This document shows positions 31,755 to 40,784 of a stretch of 46,256 bases of DNA, in pieces. The stretch spans positions 1 through 46,256 of the forward strand of contig JAFGIW010000115.1 in the NCBI GenBank assembly GCA_016929415.1, in the 5' to 3' direction. The notes below the pieces were generated by a model. It made no database searches. It was not told the DNA's origin and was given only the letters and a program-made list of their open reading frames with translations. The translations under genes and the position numbers were made by a program. Each line of letters begins with the position of its first letter. The first letter of the stretch is position 1. Origin of the DNA: Chitinispirillaceae bacterium (GTDB lineage: Bacteria; Fibrobacterota; Chitinivibrionia; Chitinivibrionales; Chitinispirillaceae).

Positions 31755-32717
31755 ATGAGCCTCTCCACCCTCCCCTTCAACCTTCTAGTGGTCTGCGGCC
31801 CCACGGCCTCCGGAAAAACCCCCCTCGCCGTGGCGCTCGCACGGGAACTGGGCGGCGAGATCATCAGCGCCGATTCCCGTCAGGTTTATCGCGGTCTTGA
31901 TCTGGGCAGCGGGAAGGATCTGCATGAATACACGGTCGGCGATAGCCGGGTTTCCTATCATATGATCGACATTGCCGACCTTGGGGAAATCTACACTCTT
32001 TACCACTATCAGCGGGATTTCTCCCGGGCATTCAGGAAGGTAACCGGCCGCAGCCGTCTGCCTGTTCTCTGCGGAGGGACCGGCCTCTACATTGAAGCCG
32101 TGCTGCGCGGCTATGCGGTTCCCCCGGTCCCCGAAAACCGGCCACTCCGTTTACAACTGATGAAACGGAGGCGCGACGATCTTGAAGCCATGCTGCGTGA
32201 CCTCGACGGGGAGCTCCATCGACGCACTGACTTGAGCAGCAAAAAACGTATCGTGCGGTCACTTGAAGTGGCGATGCACCGTCAACATGCTTCAGCGCCG
32301 GAAAACCACGGTCCCCCGCTTCCGGCCATCACCCCCCTGATTCTCTGCACCCGGTGGGAACGGCCTGCGCTCCATGAAAGGATCGACCGGAGACTTGATG
32401 AACGGCTGTCGCAGGGAATGGTCGACGAGGTGCGCCGCCTGCGCGAGGAGGGACTTCCCGATGAGCGGCTGCTCATGCTCGGTATGGAGTACAAATATAT
32501 CACCCGGCATCTTCGCGGGCAGATCGACCATGCCGCGATGGTCGCACAACTCCGCCGCGCGATTCATCAGCTTGCCAAAAGGCAGGAGACGTACTTTCGC
32601 GGCATGGAGCGGCGGGGATGCTCCATCCACTGGATCGATCGGGCCGAGCTGTCACGCGCGCTTGCTGTCGTGCGGCGCTCCCCATCCGGCGGGTCCGCCC
32701 TTCCGGCAGACAGGTGA
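31755..32717 (+). CDS. miaA: tRNA dimethylallyltransferase
   Basis: A 320-residue MiaA, which adds a dimethylallyl group to A37 of tRNAs reading UNN codons. The P-loop GPTASGKT is near the N-terminus, followed by ISADSRQVYRGLDLGSGKD (substrate site), the LPVLCGGTGLYIEAV stretch and a C-terminal GMEYKYITRHLRG region. The D-S-R-Q-V-Y-R-G-L-D-L-G-S-G-K-D wording differs from the usual GTAKP and is the form seen in a MiaA subgroup. No Shine-Dalgarno precedes the ATG; TATCTT/TATACT boxes abut it, so the message may be leaderless, or the GTG at 31734 may be used. The last 66 bases overlap the convergent MutT-type gene. Confidence 0.92.
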   Translation: MSLSTLPFNLLVVCGPTASGKTPLAVALARELGGEIISADSRQVYRGLDLGSGKDLHEYTVGDSRVSYHMIDIADLGEIYTLYHYQRDFSRAFRKVTGRSRLPVLCGGTGLYIEAVLRGYAVPPVPENRPLRLQLMKRRRDDLEAMLRDLDGELHRRTDLSSKKRIVRSLEVAMHRQHASAPENHGPPLPAITPLILCTRWERPALHERIDRRLDERLSQGMVDEVRRLREEGLPDERLLMLGMEYKYITRHLRGQIDHAAMVAQLRRAIHQLAKRQETYFRGMERRGCSIHWIDRAELSRALAVVRRSPSGGSALPADR

Positions 32718-33113
32718 AACCGCCGCAGCGCAATAACGCTCGACGATAACGCGGTCTGCCGGGGCCCATGCCATCGAAAGGGCCTCTTCCGGGAGCACGA
32801 ACCTGATTTCCGCATGATCGAGCGGTTGCGGTTCCCTGTCTGAAGTGATCGTGCAGACAAACGGAATAAGTTCAATTGCAATCCAGGTGTAATCCCAGGC
32901 ACTGGCTGTCAGCTTCCGATGGATGGTAATCTTGGCATCAAGCTCTTCGCCGATCTCCCGGTGCAGGGCGGCGGCGGGCGTCTCGCCGGGGCGGACCTTT
33001 CCTCCCGGGAATTCCCAGAGACCGCCGTTTGACTGCTGCGGTTTTCTGCGCGCGGCGAGAAACCTGTCGCCGCGTTCAATCACCGCGCAAACGACCTTCC
33101 GACGCGGTGACAC
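32652..33113 (-). CDS. MutT/NUDIX hydrolase, 8-oxo-dGTP diphosphatase-like
   Basis: A 153-residue NUDIX protein. The box is complete (GGKVRPGETPAAALHREIGE followed by ELDA), and the words KVVCAVIERGDRFLAARR and LWEFPGG at the N-terminus are those of MutT-type enzymes that hydrolyse oxidised nucleotides. The C-terminal 20 residues are Gly/Pro-rich and unconserved, and are encoded inside the overlap with miaA. Translation begins at a GTG that directly follows the TGA of the beta-CASP gene, so the two genes are probably coupled. Confidence 0.88.
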   Translation of the reverse strand: MSPRRKVVCAVIERGDRFLAARRKPQQSNGGLWEFPGGKVRPGETPAAALHREIGEELDAKITIHRKLTASAWDYTWIAIELIPFVCTITSDREPQPLDHAEIRFVLPEEALSMAWAPADRVIVERYCAAAVSPVCRKGGPAGWGAPHDSKRA

Positions 33114-34526
33114 TCACCACATCTCTTTCGTATAATTGAACAGTTCGCCCGGTGCGGGGTAATGGATGTTCTCGTACCCTTTGCTGCGCAGTGCATCGCG
33201 AAGCGAAAGCGACTGCTCCGGCTCGCCGTGCACCAGGAAGATATGTTTGAGCCTCGACGGCGGTGTATAATTGACATAATCGAGAAGGTTTCTGCGGTCG
33301 GCATGGGCACTGAAGGCGTCTATGATTTCTACCTTGCACCGTACCGTATGCTCCTCGCCGAACACCCTCACCACATGCTGCCCGTCCATGATTTTACGGG
33401 CGAGCGTCTCCCTGGCGGCATAGCCGACAAACAGCAGCATGTTTTTCGGATTATCAAGATTATTGCGCAGGTGATGGAGTATGCGTCCCCCTTCCGCCAT
33501 GCCCGATCCGGAGATGATGACATGCGGATAGGCGAGAGCGTTGAGCTTTTTCGAGCCCTCGACATCGTGAATATAAGTCAGCCGCTTGAAACCGAACGGG
33601 TCTTCATGGCCATCAAGAAAGAGCCTTTTAGTTTCGCGGTCGAGATATTCGGGATAACTTCTGAACACATCGGTCGCATCGCACGCCATCGGGCTGTCGA
33701 CAAAAATCGGCATGTCGGGGATGCGGTTCTGGTTAAATAATTTGTGGAGCACATAGACCAGAAGTTGCGTTCGTCCCACGGCGAACGATGGGATGATGAT
33801 CTTGCCGCCGGCGGCCGCGGTCGTTCGGATCGCCGCGGCAACCACTTCTTCGACATGCTCATAGGTATCGTGAAGACGGTTCCCGTAGGTTGTCTCCATA
33901 ACCAGCAGATCAAGATCGCGCAGCACGTTCGGATCGTGCATCAGCGGTATGCCCGGACGGCCGATATCGCCGCTCAGACCGAGCTTGTAGGTGCGACCGT
34001 GCTCCAGTATCTCAAGATGAACCCCGGCGCTTCCAAGGATGTGTCCGGCATCCCGGAAGACCGCTTCAACCTGCGGCGCAATAGTAAAAGGACGGTCGTA
34101 GTCGATCCCGGCGAACAGCTCGAGGGTCGCTTCGACATCCTTGATGCGGTAAAGAGGCTCGATTTCGGGCTGATGGCTCCGCCGCTTGATCCTGTTGACC
34201 CATTCAAGATCCTTCTCCTGAAGGTACGCGCTGTCGCGGAGCATGATTTTACACAGGTCAATTGTTGCCGGCGTGGCGTAGATCGATCTGCAGAAACCAT
34301 TTTTTACCAGATTGGGAAGGTTCCCGCTGTGGTCGATATGGGCATGGCTCAAGATCACCGCATCGACCGCTGCGGGATCGAAGACAAAATTGAGGTTTTT
34401 CCGGTACGATTCTTCACGTCTCCCCTGAAAGAGGCCGCATTCGAAGAGTATTTTTTTCCCATTGACCGTTATAAGAATCTGCGACCCGGTCACTGTCTGG
34501 GCACCGCCGCAAAACTGAATCTGCAT
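33114..34526 (-). CDS. beta-CASP metallo-beta-lactamase RNase, CPSF-like
   Basis: A 470-residue nucleic-acid-processing hydrolase. Start ATG at 34526 with GGAGGA upstream; the longer frame beyond it is not protein-like. The metallo-beta-lactamase motifs are present: HAHIDHSG (HxHxDH), AGHILGS (motif 3) and SGDIGRPG (motif 4). They are followed by a beta-CASP domain (FVDSPMACDAT, then IISGSGMAEGGRILHHL) and the final VHGEPE. This set defines the bacterial homologues of cleavage and polyadenylation specificity factor / YSH1-type RNases. It probably cleaves RNA endo- or exonucleolytically. The kinase gene is divergent from it across a 151-base spacer with AT-rich boxes around 34551-34570. Confidence 0.92.
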   Translation of the reverse strand: MQIQFCGGAQTVTGSQILITVNGKKILFECGLFQGRREESYRKNLNFVFDPAAVDAVILSHAHIDHSGNLPNLVKNGFCRSIYATPATIDLCKIMLRDSAYLQEKDLEWVNRIKRRSHQPEIEPLYRIKDVEATLELFAGIDYDRPFTIAPQVEAVFRDAGHILGSAGVHLEILEHGRTYKLGLSGDIGRPGIPLMHDPNVLRDLDLLVMETTYGNRLHDTYEHVEEVVAAAIRTTAAAGGKIIIPSFAVGRTQLLVYVLHKLFNQNRIPDMPIFVDSPMACDATDVFRSYPEYLDRETKRLFLDGHEDPFGFKRLTYIHDVEGSKKLNALAYPHVIISGSGMAEGGRILHHLRNNLDNPKNMLLFVGYAARETLARKIMDGQHVVRVFGEEHTVRCKVEIIDAFSAHADRRNLLDYVNYTPPSRLKHIFLVHGEPEQSLSLRDALRSKGYENIHYPAPGELFNYTKEMW

Positions 34527-34677
34527 AAAGGGATTCCTCCTCCAGAAAAAGTATGTTATAATAATACTTTGCGGTTTGATGATTGTACATATACGATTTT
34601 TATCCGGCATTTCGGATTTCATCTTCGATATCCTGGATGACGGATGTATGGTTGAAAAGTCATCACGACGAGGTAAT

Positions 34678-35595
34678 ATGGCCGGAATTGTTGAACATCC
34701 CGTTTTCGATACCAAGATATATATCGGCAGAGAGATCAACAATATCACGCTGATGGAACTTATCGGCCGGGGCGCCATGGGCGCCGTGTTCGTCGGCTAT
34801 CAGAAGTCGCTGAAACGTAAAGTGGCGGTCAAACTCTTTCCGAAGCAGGCGGCAAGCGCCGGTAATTACCGTATTCATTTCCGTGAAGAAGCGGAAATCG
34901 TTGCGGTGCTCAACCACCCGAATATCGTGCAGGTAATCGATATGGGGGAAACCCCGGAATTTCTTTTTATTGTCATGCAACTGGTGGTGGGTGAAGACCT
35001 GCGCACCATGATCCACCGCCATCAACTCCACCCGGTTCCCGCGAAACGTCTCATTGACCTTCAGAAAGTGCTCGACATCATGCTGCCGATGCTTGATGCC
35101 CTCTCCTATGCCCATGAGGAGGGGGTGATCCACCAGGATATAAAACCGGGGAACATTCTTATTGAAGAAAGAACAGGCCGACCCTATCTTGCGGATTTCG
35201 GGATAGCACGCTCGGCAATGAACGAAGACGGCGACGAGCCCGCCATGATCATGGGAACACCCATGTACATTGCCCCGGAACAGATCTGCGAGGAGCAGAG
35301 CGATCCCCGGTCGGACATTTATTCCGCTGGAACCGTTCTATATGAGGCGATTGCAGGGAAACTTCCCTTCCAGAAAACGACCGTTGAGGCGCTTCTCAAC
35401 CTCAAAATGAATACCCCCGAAGCTCTTTTTACCATGTCTCCGTCACAGTTCTGCCAGGGTATCGATACAACCCTCGAAACGATTATGCTCAAAGCGATCG
35501 CACCACGTAAAGAGGACCGGTATCAGAACTGTCGCAGTTTCTATCATAGCCTGTCAGTATATGCGAAAAATCGTTTCAGCGGGGGGACCGTATGA
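34678..35595 (+). CDS. Ser/Thr protein kinase (Hanks type), soluble, HQD variant
   Basis: A 305-residue kinase from this start; in-frame ATGs at 34648 and 34576 are alternatives, and I chose 34678 for the GAGG just upstream and because the kinase fold begins soon after. Residue numbers use this start. Motifs: Gly-rich loop GRGAMGAVFVG (about 30-40), ATP Lys52 (VAVK), catalytic HQDIKPGN (152-159), DFG (173-175) and APE (199-201). Asp154 is kept but the Arg of the usual HRD is Gln, so this is a non-RD kinase, not expected to need activation-loop phosphorylation in the ordinary way. There is no membrane helix or PASTA domain, so it is cytosolic. Its TGA overlaps the next ATG (ATGA), tying it to the degenerate-GGDEF protein, a likely substrate or partner. 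Confidence 0.92.
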   Translation: MAGIVEHPVFDTKIYIGREINNITLMELIGRGAMGAVFVGYQKSLKRKVAVKLFPKQAASAGNYRIHFREEAEIVAVLNHPNIVQVIDMGETPEFLFIVMQLVVGEDLRTMIHRHQLHPVPAKRLIDLQKVLDIMLPMLDALSYAHEEGVIHQDIKPGNILIEERTGRPYLADFGIARSAMNEDGDEPAMIMGTPMYIAPEQICEEQSDPRSDIYSAGTVLYEAIAGKLPFQKTTVEALLNLKMNTPEALFTMSPSQFCQGIDTTLETIMLKAIAPRKEDRYQNCRSFYHSLSVYAKNRFSGGTV

Positions 35596-37724
35596 GTACT
35601 GAGCACCATACCTCCCTGCCGCAGAAGACGGCCGAACAACTCCTCAGGCTGTTCAATGTCGTATTCAACAGCGCCATGTTATACGGTGGTTCGCATCCGA
35701 CAACACTCAAGAGCATCGAGCCGTTTTTCGAGTCCCTGTCGAAGGCCCTCGCTGCCGCGGGGATGATCTCGCTGGTGGTCGACCGGGAGAGCCTTTTTCT
35801 CGAAGAGTGGCCCGCTGATAGGATAATCAACACCCGTCGTCTGCTGCAGCAGTTCGGAAAATCGGGCATCGTCTCGATTACCTTTGAAAAAGGCATCGCT
35901 CACAACGACATCGAACTGCTTATCCGGTATGCCGGCAACAGCACTGCCATCACTCCCGTCGAACAGATACGGCAGGTTTTCCGGCAATCGGGGTGCACCG
36001 GAATAAAACTGAACTATGTCCACTACGGTAAAATCACCAACGACCAGGCGGTTGTCGGCAAAAACAATACCGGGGCGGCAGCGGGGCCGGCGCACGGAGC
36101 GCCTGTTTTCGGTACCGGGGAGAGGTCGCTGCAACAGCTTGAGGAGGTGCTCTCCCTCGCCCGCCTTTTCGAGCACCCTGAACAAAGCGCGGCAGCCTTC
36201 TCGAAAACGGCGCTCGACCCGGAAACGACCGATGAGGCGGTCCGCTCGCTTGCGGGCCTGCGCAGTTCGATCCATCTGGACAATGCCCCGTCCGTCGACC
36301 TGCTGCTCAATGCGGTTTACGAATTGAAAGTCGATCTGCAGGAAGCTATCGCGGTGCAGAAGGAGACCGGCAAACTGCTCGCCTCGACCGAACCGCTCAA
36401 CGATGAAATGGACAACCTTACCTGCGATGTTATCATCAAGCTTGTCCGCGAAGAGTACGGAAGCGGCGGCATACCTATGAGACGTATGGCGGAAATCATC
36501 CGCAGGATGCTACCTGATTCCAATGAACTCAAGCGACTGCTGCCGAGGCTTAAACCCGCGCTTCTCGACGCCGGCATGTCACTCCCCGATTACCTGCAGC
36601 TGATCCGTACGCTTAATATCGAATTCGAAAGTGAGTCGCTCGCCGGTACCCTCCAGGAAGCCGCATCGGGAATCGGTGCATCGGTCGATGAACTGGTAAA
36701 TGCCATCCGGTCACAGCCCGATGACGCCGCGCGTCTGCTGGTTATGGCCTCGGAGATCCGTAAAGGAACCAAGGAGGATGATGCGCAGCTGTCGTCGATG
36801 CTGACCGAGTACATCGAGAAGGTCAGTACCAGCTTTGCCCTCGGATCGCGCGAACTATCAGGAAGCGGCGGCGGCAGCACGGTGCTTAAACAGATGCTCG
36901 GGCAGCTTGAAGGCCAGCTTCTTGACAACCTTAAAAAATACGGCGTCGAGGAACCGGTGCTCGTGAAAGTGGGGGGGCTGCTCGCGCAGCGCCTCGACTC
37001 GGTTTTTGACAAGGCGGCCGCACAGTGGATCACCACCGAACTGGATACGAAACCGCATCTGACGCCGCAGGAACTTTCCGAGCAGCTCGTTCGCTTGGTG
37101 GGTGAGCAGGCACAGCTCGACCGCCTGCATGATCCGGTCATGGCGGCACTCACCGCCCGGGGGTTCGATAAGGAGCAGATGGAGAATCTGCTGAAAAAAC
37201 TCGCCGGCAGGATCGCCGCCGGAAAGATGTTCAAGCTTCCCCCCGGCATCCTCTCGGCAAACAACATGCAATTCCTCCTCGACCGCGAGATAAAACAACA
37301 TCAACGCTATAAAACGCCCTTCGCATCGCTGATGGTGACGATTGAAGGGTTGTCGTCCGACGGTGCGTCACGACGTCCATCCGATGATGAAACCGTGACG
37401 ATGCTGCCGAAAATATTCTCTTTAGTTAAGCACGTGCTTCGCGACATCGACCTGGTTGGAAGCCTCGATGTGCCCGACGAGAAGGCTGCTTTCGCCCTCC
37501 TGACCATGACCGACGGGGCCGGCGCGAAGATCGCCCGGGGGCGCATCATCAAAAAAATCGATACCATCAAGATGAAAATCGGCAATAACGAAATGATGGT
37601 GATTGTTGCGGCCTCGACTGCCGCCCCGGATGCCGAAGTAAAGTACACCATGAAATCCTACCTGGAGCTGGTCCGCCGCAGCCATGCGGAAGCGGTCGGC
37701 GCGATTGCCGGACCTTCTCACTGA
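35592..37724 (+). CDS. large helical protein with degenerate GGDEF-like C-terminus
   Basis: A 710-residue cytosolic protein. The N-terminal 130 residues (LYGGSHPTTLKSIEPFFESL; LVVDRESLFLEEWPADRIIN; GIVSITFEKGI) match a domain found at the start of several bacterial signalling proteins. The middle 400 residues are almost all helix, with a Gly/Ser linker near residue 420. The last 160 resemble a GGDEF fold (LLDREIKQHQRYKTPFASLM, a typical first helix and strand), but the GGDEF active-site loop is replaced by SLDVPDEKAAFALL. Diguanylate cyclase activity is therefore unlikely. It is coupled to the kinase gene by an ATGA overlap. It may be a scaffold or receptor controlled by phosphorylation (inference). 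Confidence 0.75.
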   Translation: MSTEHHTSLPQKTAEQLLRLFNVVFNSAMLYGGSHPTTLKSIEPFFESLSKALAAAGMISLVVDRESLFLEEWPADRIINTRRLLQQFGKSGIVSITFEKGIAHNDIELLIRYAGNSTAITPVEQIRQVFRQSGCTGIKLNYVHYGKITNDQAVVGKNNTGAAAGPAHGAPVFGTGERSLQQLEEVLSLARLFEHPEQSAAAFSKTALDPETTDEAVRSLAGLRSSIHLDNAPSVDLLLNAVYELKVDLQEAIAVQKETGKLLASTEPLNDEMDNLTCDVIIKLVREEYGSGGIPMRRMAEIIRRMLPDSNELKRLLPRLKPALLDAGMSLPDYLQLIRTLNIEFESESLAGTLQEAASGIGASVDELVNAIRSQPDDAARLLVMASEIRKGTKEDDAQLSSMLTEYIEKVSTSFALGSRELSGSGGGSTVLKQMLGQLEGQLLDNLKKYGVEEPVLVKVGGLLAQRLDSVFDKAAAQWITTELDTKPHLTPQELSEQLVRLVGEQAQLDRLHDPVMAALTARGFDKEQMENLLKKLAGRIAAGKMFKLPPGILSANNMQFLLDREIKQHQRYKTPFASLMVTIEGLSSDGASRRPSDDETVTMLPKIFSLVKHVLRDIDLVGSLDVPDEKAAFALLTMTDGAGAKIARGRIIKKIDTIKMKIGNNEMMVIVAASTAAPDAEVKYTMKSYLELVRRSHAEAVGAIAGPSH

Positions 37725-37917
37725 AGACTAACCACCTCAAGAAAAACATCGGCTGCGGCAGTGTTAGGGGTTTTTTAAATTTTGATGTATTTTAAAAGCG
37801 ATTTGCACCCTTAAGGCACAAACGAAAGGGTTGAAAAACCGGCCGGGGAAGCGGTTTCCTCCCCGGAGCAATCCTGAGAAGTGCTTTCAGTCATCAGTTG
37901 CGCGAGAGAAACGTTCA

Positions 37918-39324
37918 ATGGTACTGCGTAAAATACTTTACAATCCACATTTTCAAATCTCGCTGTTTGGATTGTTTACCCTTTTCTTTATTATGAAAGG
38001 GGTCGATACTGGGAAACACCTTCTTTTGATGATACCTTTTTTGATGATTGCCTCCTGTTTGATGCTTTTCAGACCATCCCTTATCCTTCTCCTTTTTATC
38101 TGCACTTTTTACATCGGCGATTCACTGATTACCAGAAAGATGATCTCCGTTGTTGCCGTTGACATCACTTTTATTGTCCTCTGCGCAGCTTTCTTCTCGA
38201 AACTTTTCACGGAGGGCGACCTTTCGTTCCATTTATCGGATACGAAACGGAAGGCAACCATCACGCTGTTGGTCTTTTTTGTCGTTTCGGCTTTTTCCGT
38301 GCTCCTGAACATGCAAACGAAAGAGGGCGTCGACATTCTTGTTTCCTTATGGTATATGGTCAATGTGATCCAGCTCGTCGCTGTTTTTCTGATTTTTTCA
38401 CAGAAGGAGATTGCCGCCTCAAGGGAACAGTGCATCAACCTCGTTTTGCTGCTCTCGGTTTTCGAAGGGGCGATTGCATTGCTGCAATACGGTCAAGTGG
38501 GGAACAACAGCATCAACACCCTTAGAAATGTCACGGGCACATTTCCAACCCACCATGCCATGCTGGGGAACATGATGGTTTTCCCCCTTGCCTTATGCAT
38601 CTACCGTTTGAGCACCACCGGGCGTCTGTTGGGTAAAATCGGTTATCTGTCGGGTGCCGTACTGTCGTTTGATATTATCGTGATTTCCGGTTCCCGGAGT
38701 TCGCTTGTCGGAATTATTTTATCAGTCGTTATCTGGTTGTTGGCCAATTTCGGCATCAACAGGACCTATCTCGTATCCTTCATGGTTGTCGGAGTATTCG
38801 GGATAGTACTTTTTCTGTTCAGTCCGCTTCATATGGTGGTAATCGATACCATTAAAAACGGCGAAACCAGCATGCTGGATATGAGTTCCTATCAGCGATT
38901 GCTCATATGGAAGGGTGCGCTCCAGCAATTCGCCGAAGCACCGCTTGTTACCAAATTATTCGGAATAGGGATCGGCAATTATTACACTATGAAATATTCT
39001 TTCCAGATGATGGAGGGCTTCAACTGGGCTTCGGGGGCGCATAACAATTATCTTCATGTCCTCATCGAAACGGGGATCATTGGATTCGCCGTTTTTATTT
39101 TCTTTTTCGGATTTATCCTCACCGCCCTTAAACAGCGATCGAAAAGCGATACGTTGTGCCGGGTTCTCTTTTATGCGACCCTGGCATTCTGCTTCAGTGG
39201 ATTGACACAGGAAACATTCTGGTTCCAACCCGCCTTCTGCAGATTCTGGCTGATTTACACCTTGTTCCTCGGACTCTGCCTGGGGGATAGTGACCGTAAT
39301 CCCTCCTCAACCGTTACCGCATAA
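37918..39324 (+). CDS. O-antigen ligase/polymerase family membrane protein
   Basis: A 468-residue polytopic protein with about ten to twelve hydrophobic helices. The large extracytoplasmic loop between the later helices (about residues 300-370, containing SSYQRLLIWKGALQQFAEAP and GIGIGNYYTMK) and the GAHNNYLHVLIETGIIGF motif are the mark of the Wzy_C family, which includes O-antigen ligases and some polymerases. It probably joins or polymerises a surface polysaccharide. Start ATG at 37918; the frame opens at 37831, where a 7-bp hairpin (37843-37849/37860-37866) lies, so the shorter product is preferred. The neighbouring Wzz-type gene is convergent. Confidence 0.85.
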   Translation: MVLRKILYNPHFQISLFGLFTLFFIMKGVDTGKHLLLMIPFLMIASCLMLFRPSLILLLFICTFYIGDSLITRKMISVVAVDITFIVLCAAFFSKLFTEGDLSFHLSDTKRKATITLLVFFVVSAFSVLLNMQTKEGVDILVSLWYMVNVIQLVAVFLIFSQKEIAASREQCINLVLLLSVFEGAIALLQYGQVGNNSINTLRNVTGTFPTHHAMLGNMMVFPLALCIYRLSTTGRLLGKIGYLSGAVLSFDIIVISGSRSSLVGIILSVVIWLLANFGINRTYLVSFMVVGVFGIVLFLFSPLHMVVIDTIKNGETSMLDMSSYQRLLIWKGALQQFAEAPLVTKLFGIGIGNYYTMKYSFQMMEGFNWASGAHNNYLHVLIETGIIGFAVFIFFFGFILTALKQRSKSDTLCRVLFYATLAFCFSGLTQETFWFQPAFCRFWLIYTLFLGLCLGDSDRNPSSTVTA

Positions 39325-39379
39325 CAAGATGAGACATGGCATTCAGCGTCTCCGGTGTGCCGGAATGTAACGGAGGGGA

Positions 39380-40552
39380 CTATTTAAGCTCTTCAAGAAT
39401 CGATTGAAACGCCGGGGAAGTTCTCACATGGATCCGGAAATATTCCTGTGCAAGGAGAAAAAAGAAGAGCGCGGCCATATACGGGACGATGATCATGGCC
39501 ATGAGCAGTATGCGTTTCGGTTTCGACTTGTATTCGGGCACCATTGGTACATCAAGGATAATAAGGGGAGACACATCTTTCGACTCCTGCAGTTTTGCCT
39601 GTTCATATTCCTTCGTAAGAAGAAGGATCAGCTTTTCCTGTACCTCGAGATCCCTGAACAGATTGAAGTATTCAGGAAGAAGTTTGGTGGCACGCTCCAG
39701 GCTCGGAAGGACATCTGTGTCATAACCGGACTCGAATTTCTTGAGCCGATCCCTCAACACACGGGAACTTGATTTTAGATCAAGCATTTCCGGAGTATTG
39801 GCACTGAACTCGTATTCCAGGGCTTTTATCCTGAGTTCATTGAGCACCTCTTCAGATTTCAGATCCGCATAAATACCTAAAGATAATTTCAATTGCTGGG
39901 GAATATCATACGCCTTATTATCCGTCTGAAATTTACTGAATGCCGACTGCAGACTATCAAACTTTATCTTATTGTCCGACAACTGCCGCCCGATAAACAG
40001 CCTGTTCCGGCTTGCACGGTCTATACTGACGGTTTTGACGGTTGAATCAACGAGAAAATAGGTATATTCCGCCATTAATCGGGCGGTATCGGGTGATGTA
40101 TGATAGCTTACAATGGTAAAAGAAAGTATTTTGGAATAGGCGAACCCCCCCTTTTCATTGGATTCCAGGAATAACGCTTTGGCCAATATTTTAAGTGCCC
40201 GTTCAAATTTATTCTTTTTGTCGTCGAGTTGGTAATTGTTGTATAATTTAAACCTGTCTATTATTTTAGCCCGAAGTTGTCTGCTCCAGAATATTGTTTC
40301 AATCTGTTCCGACATTACATTGTTCGAAAAGAGCGATGACGCTGAAAAATCCAGAATGCCCGAAATACCCAAAGCGTTGTCGTTGGTTACCGGAGGAAGA
40401 AATACCGCCTCGGAACGGTACTGTTTTTTAACGATTACAAACGCATATACCGCCGACAGAATAATAATAAGAGCAAGGTGAAGCAGGATAATGATTCTTC
40501 GTTTGAGCAAAATCATTATATATGGAGAAAAATCGAGCTGTTTAGATGTCAC
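39380..40552 (-). CDS. Wzz-type polysaccharide chain-length determinant protein
   Basis: A 390-residue inner-membrane protein with one helix near each end (about 15-38 and 345-370) and a long, mostly helical periplasmic part, the layout of Wzz/polysaccharide co-polymerases. Family words include YRSEAVFLPP after the first helix and IILDVPMVPEYKSKPKRILL before the second, the Pro-rich stretch next to the second helix. There is no cytoplasmic kinase domain. Together with the ligase-type gene it belongs to surface polysaccharide assembly. It starts at a GTG (40552). A short hairpin (39351-39355/39360-39364) lies in the 55-base gap between the convergent stops. Confidence 0.85.
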   Translation of the reverse strand: MTSKQLDFSPYIMILLKRRIIILLHLALIIILSAVYAFVIVKKQYRSEAVFLPPVTNDNALGISGILDFSASSLFSNNVMSEQIETIFWSRQLRAKIIDRFKLYNNYQLDDKKNKFERALKILAKALFLESNEKGGFAYSKILSFTIVSYHTSPDTARLMAEYTYFLVDSTVKTVSIDRASRNRLFIGRQLSDNKIKFDSLQSAFSKFQTDNKAYDIPQQLKLSLGIYADLKSEEVLNELRIKALEYEFSANTPEMLDLKSSSRVLRDRLKKFESGYDTDVLPSLERATKLLPEYFNLFRDLEVQEKLILLLTKEYEQAKLQESKDVSPLIILDVPMVPEYKSKPKRILLMAMIIVPYMAALFFFLLAQEYFRIHVRTSPAFQSILEELK

Positions 40553-40784
40553 ACATCCTCTCGCTTTCCTGTCTGACTTCCAGGGACTTCCGGCAATTTA
40601 AAGAAAATAACATTTATAATAGCTTTTATCCATTTTTTCATAATTTGAGGGAAACCTTGGAATATTCATTTTTAGTTCCGGCCGGTTGCGAAAGATCTTG
40701 TAAAAGCAACGGTTACACAATTGATACCCCTTTCTCGGCGTATGGATTGGATCGGACATCCGCGGCGGCACCGGATTTATTAAC

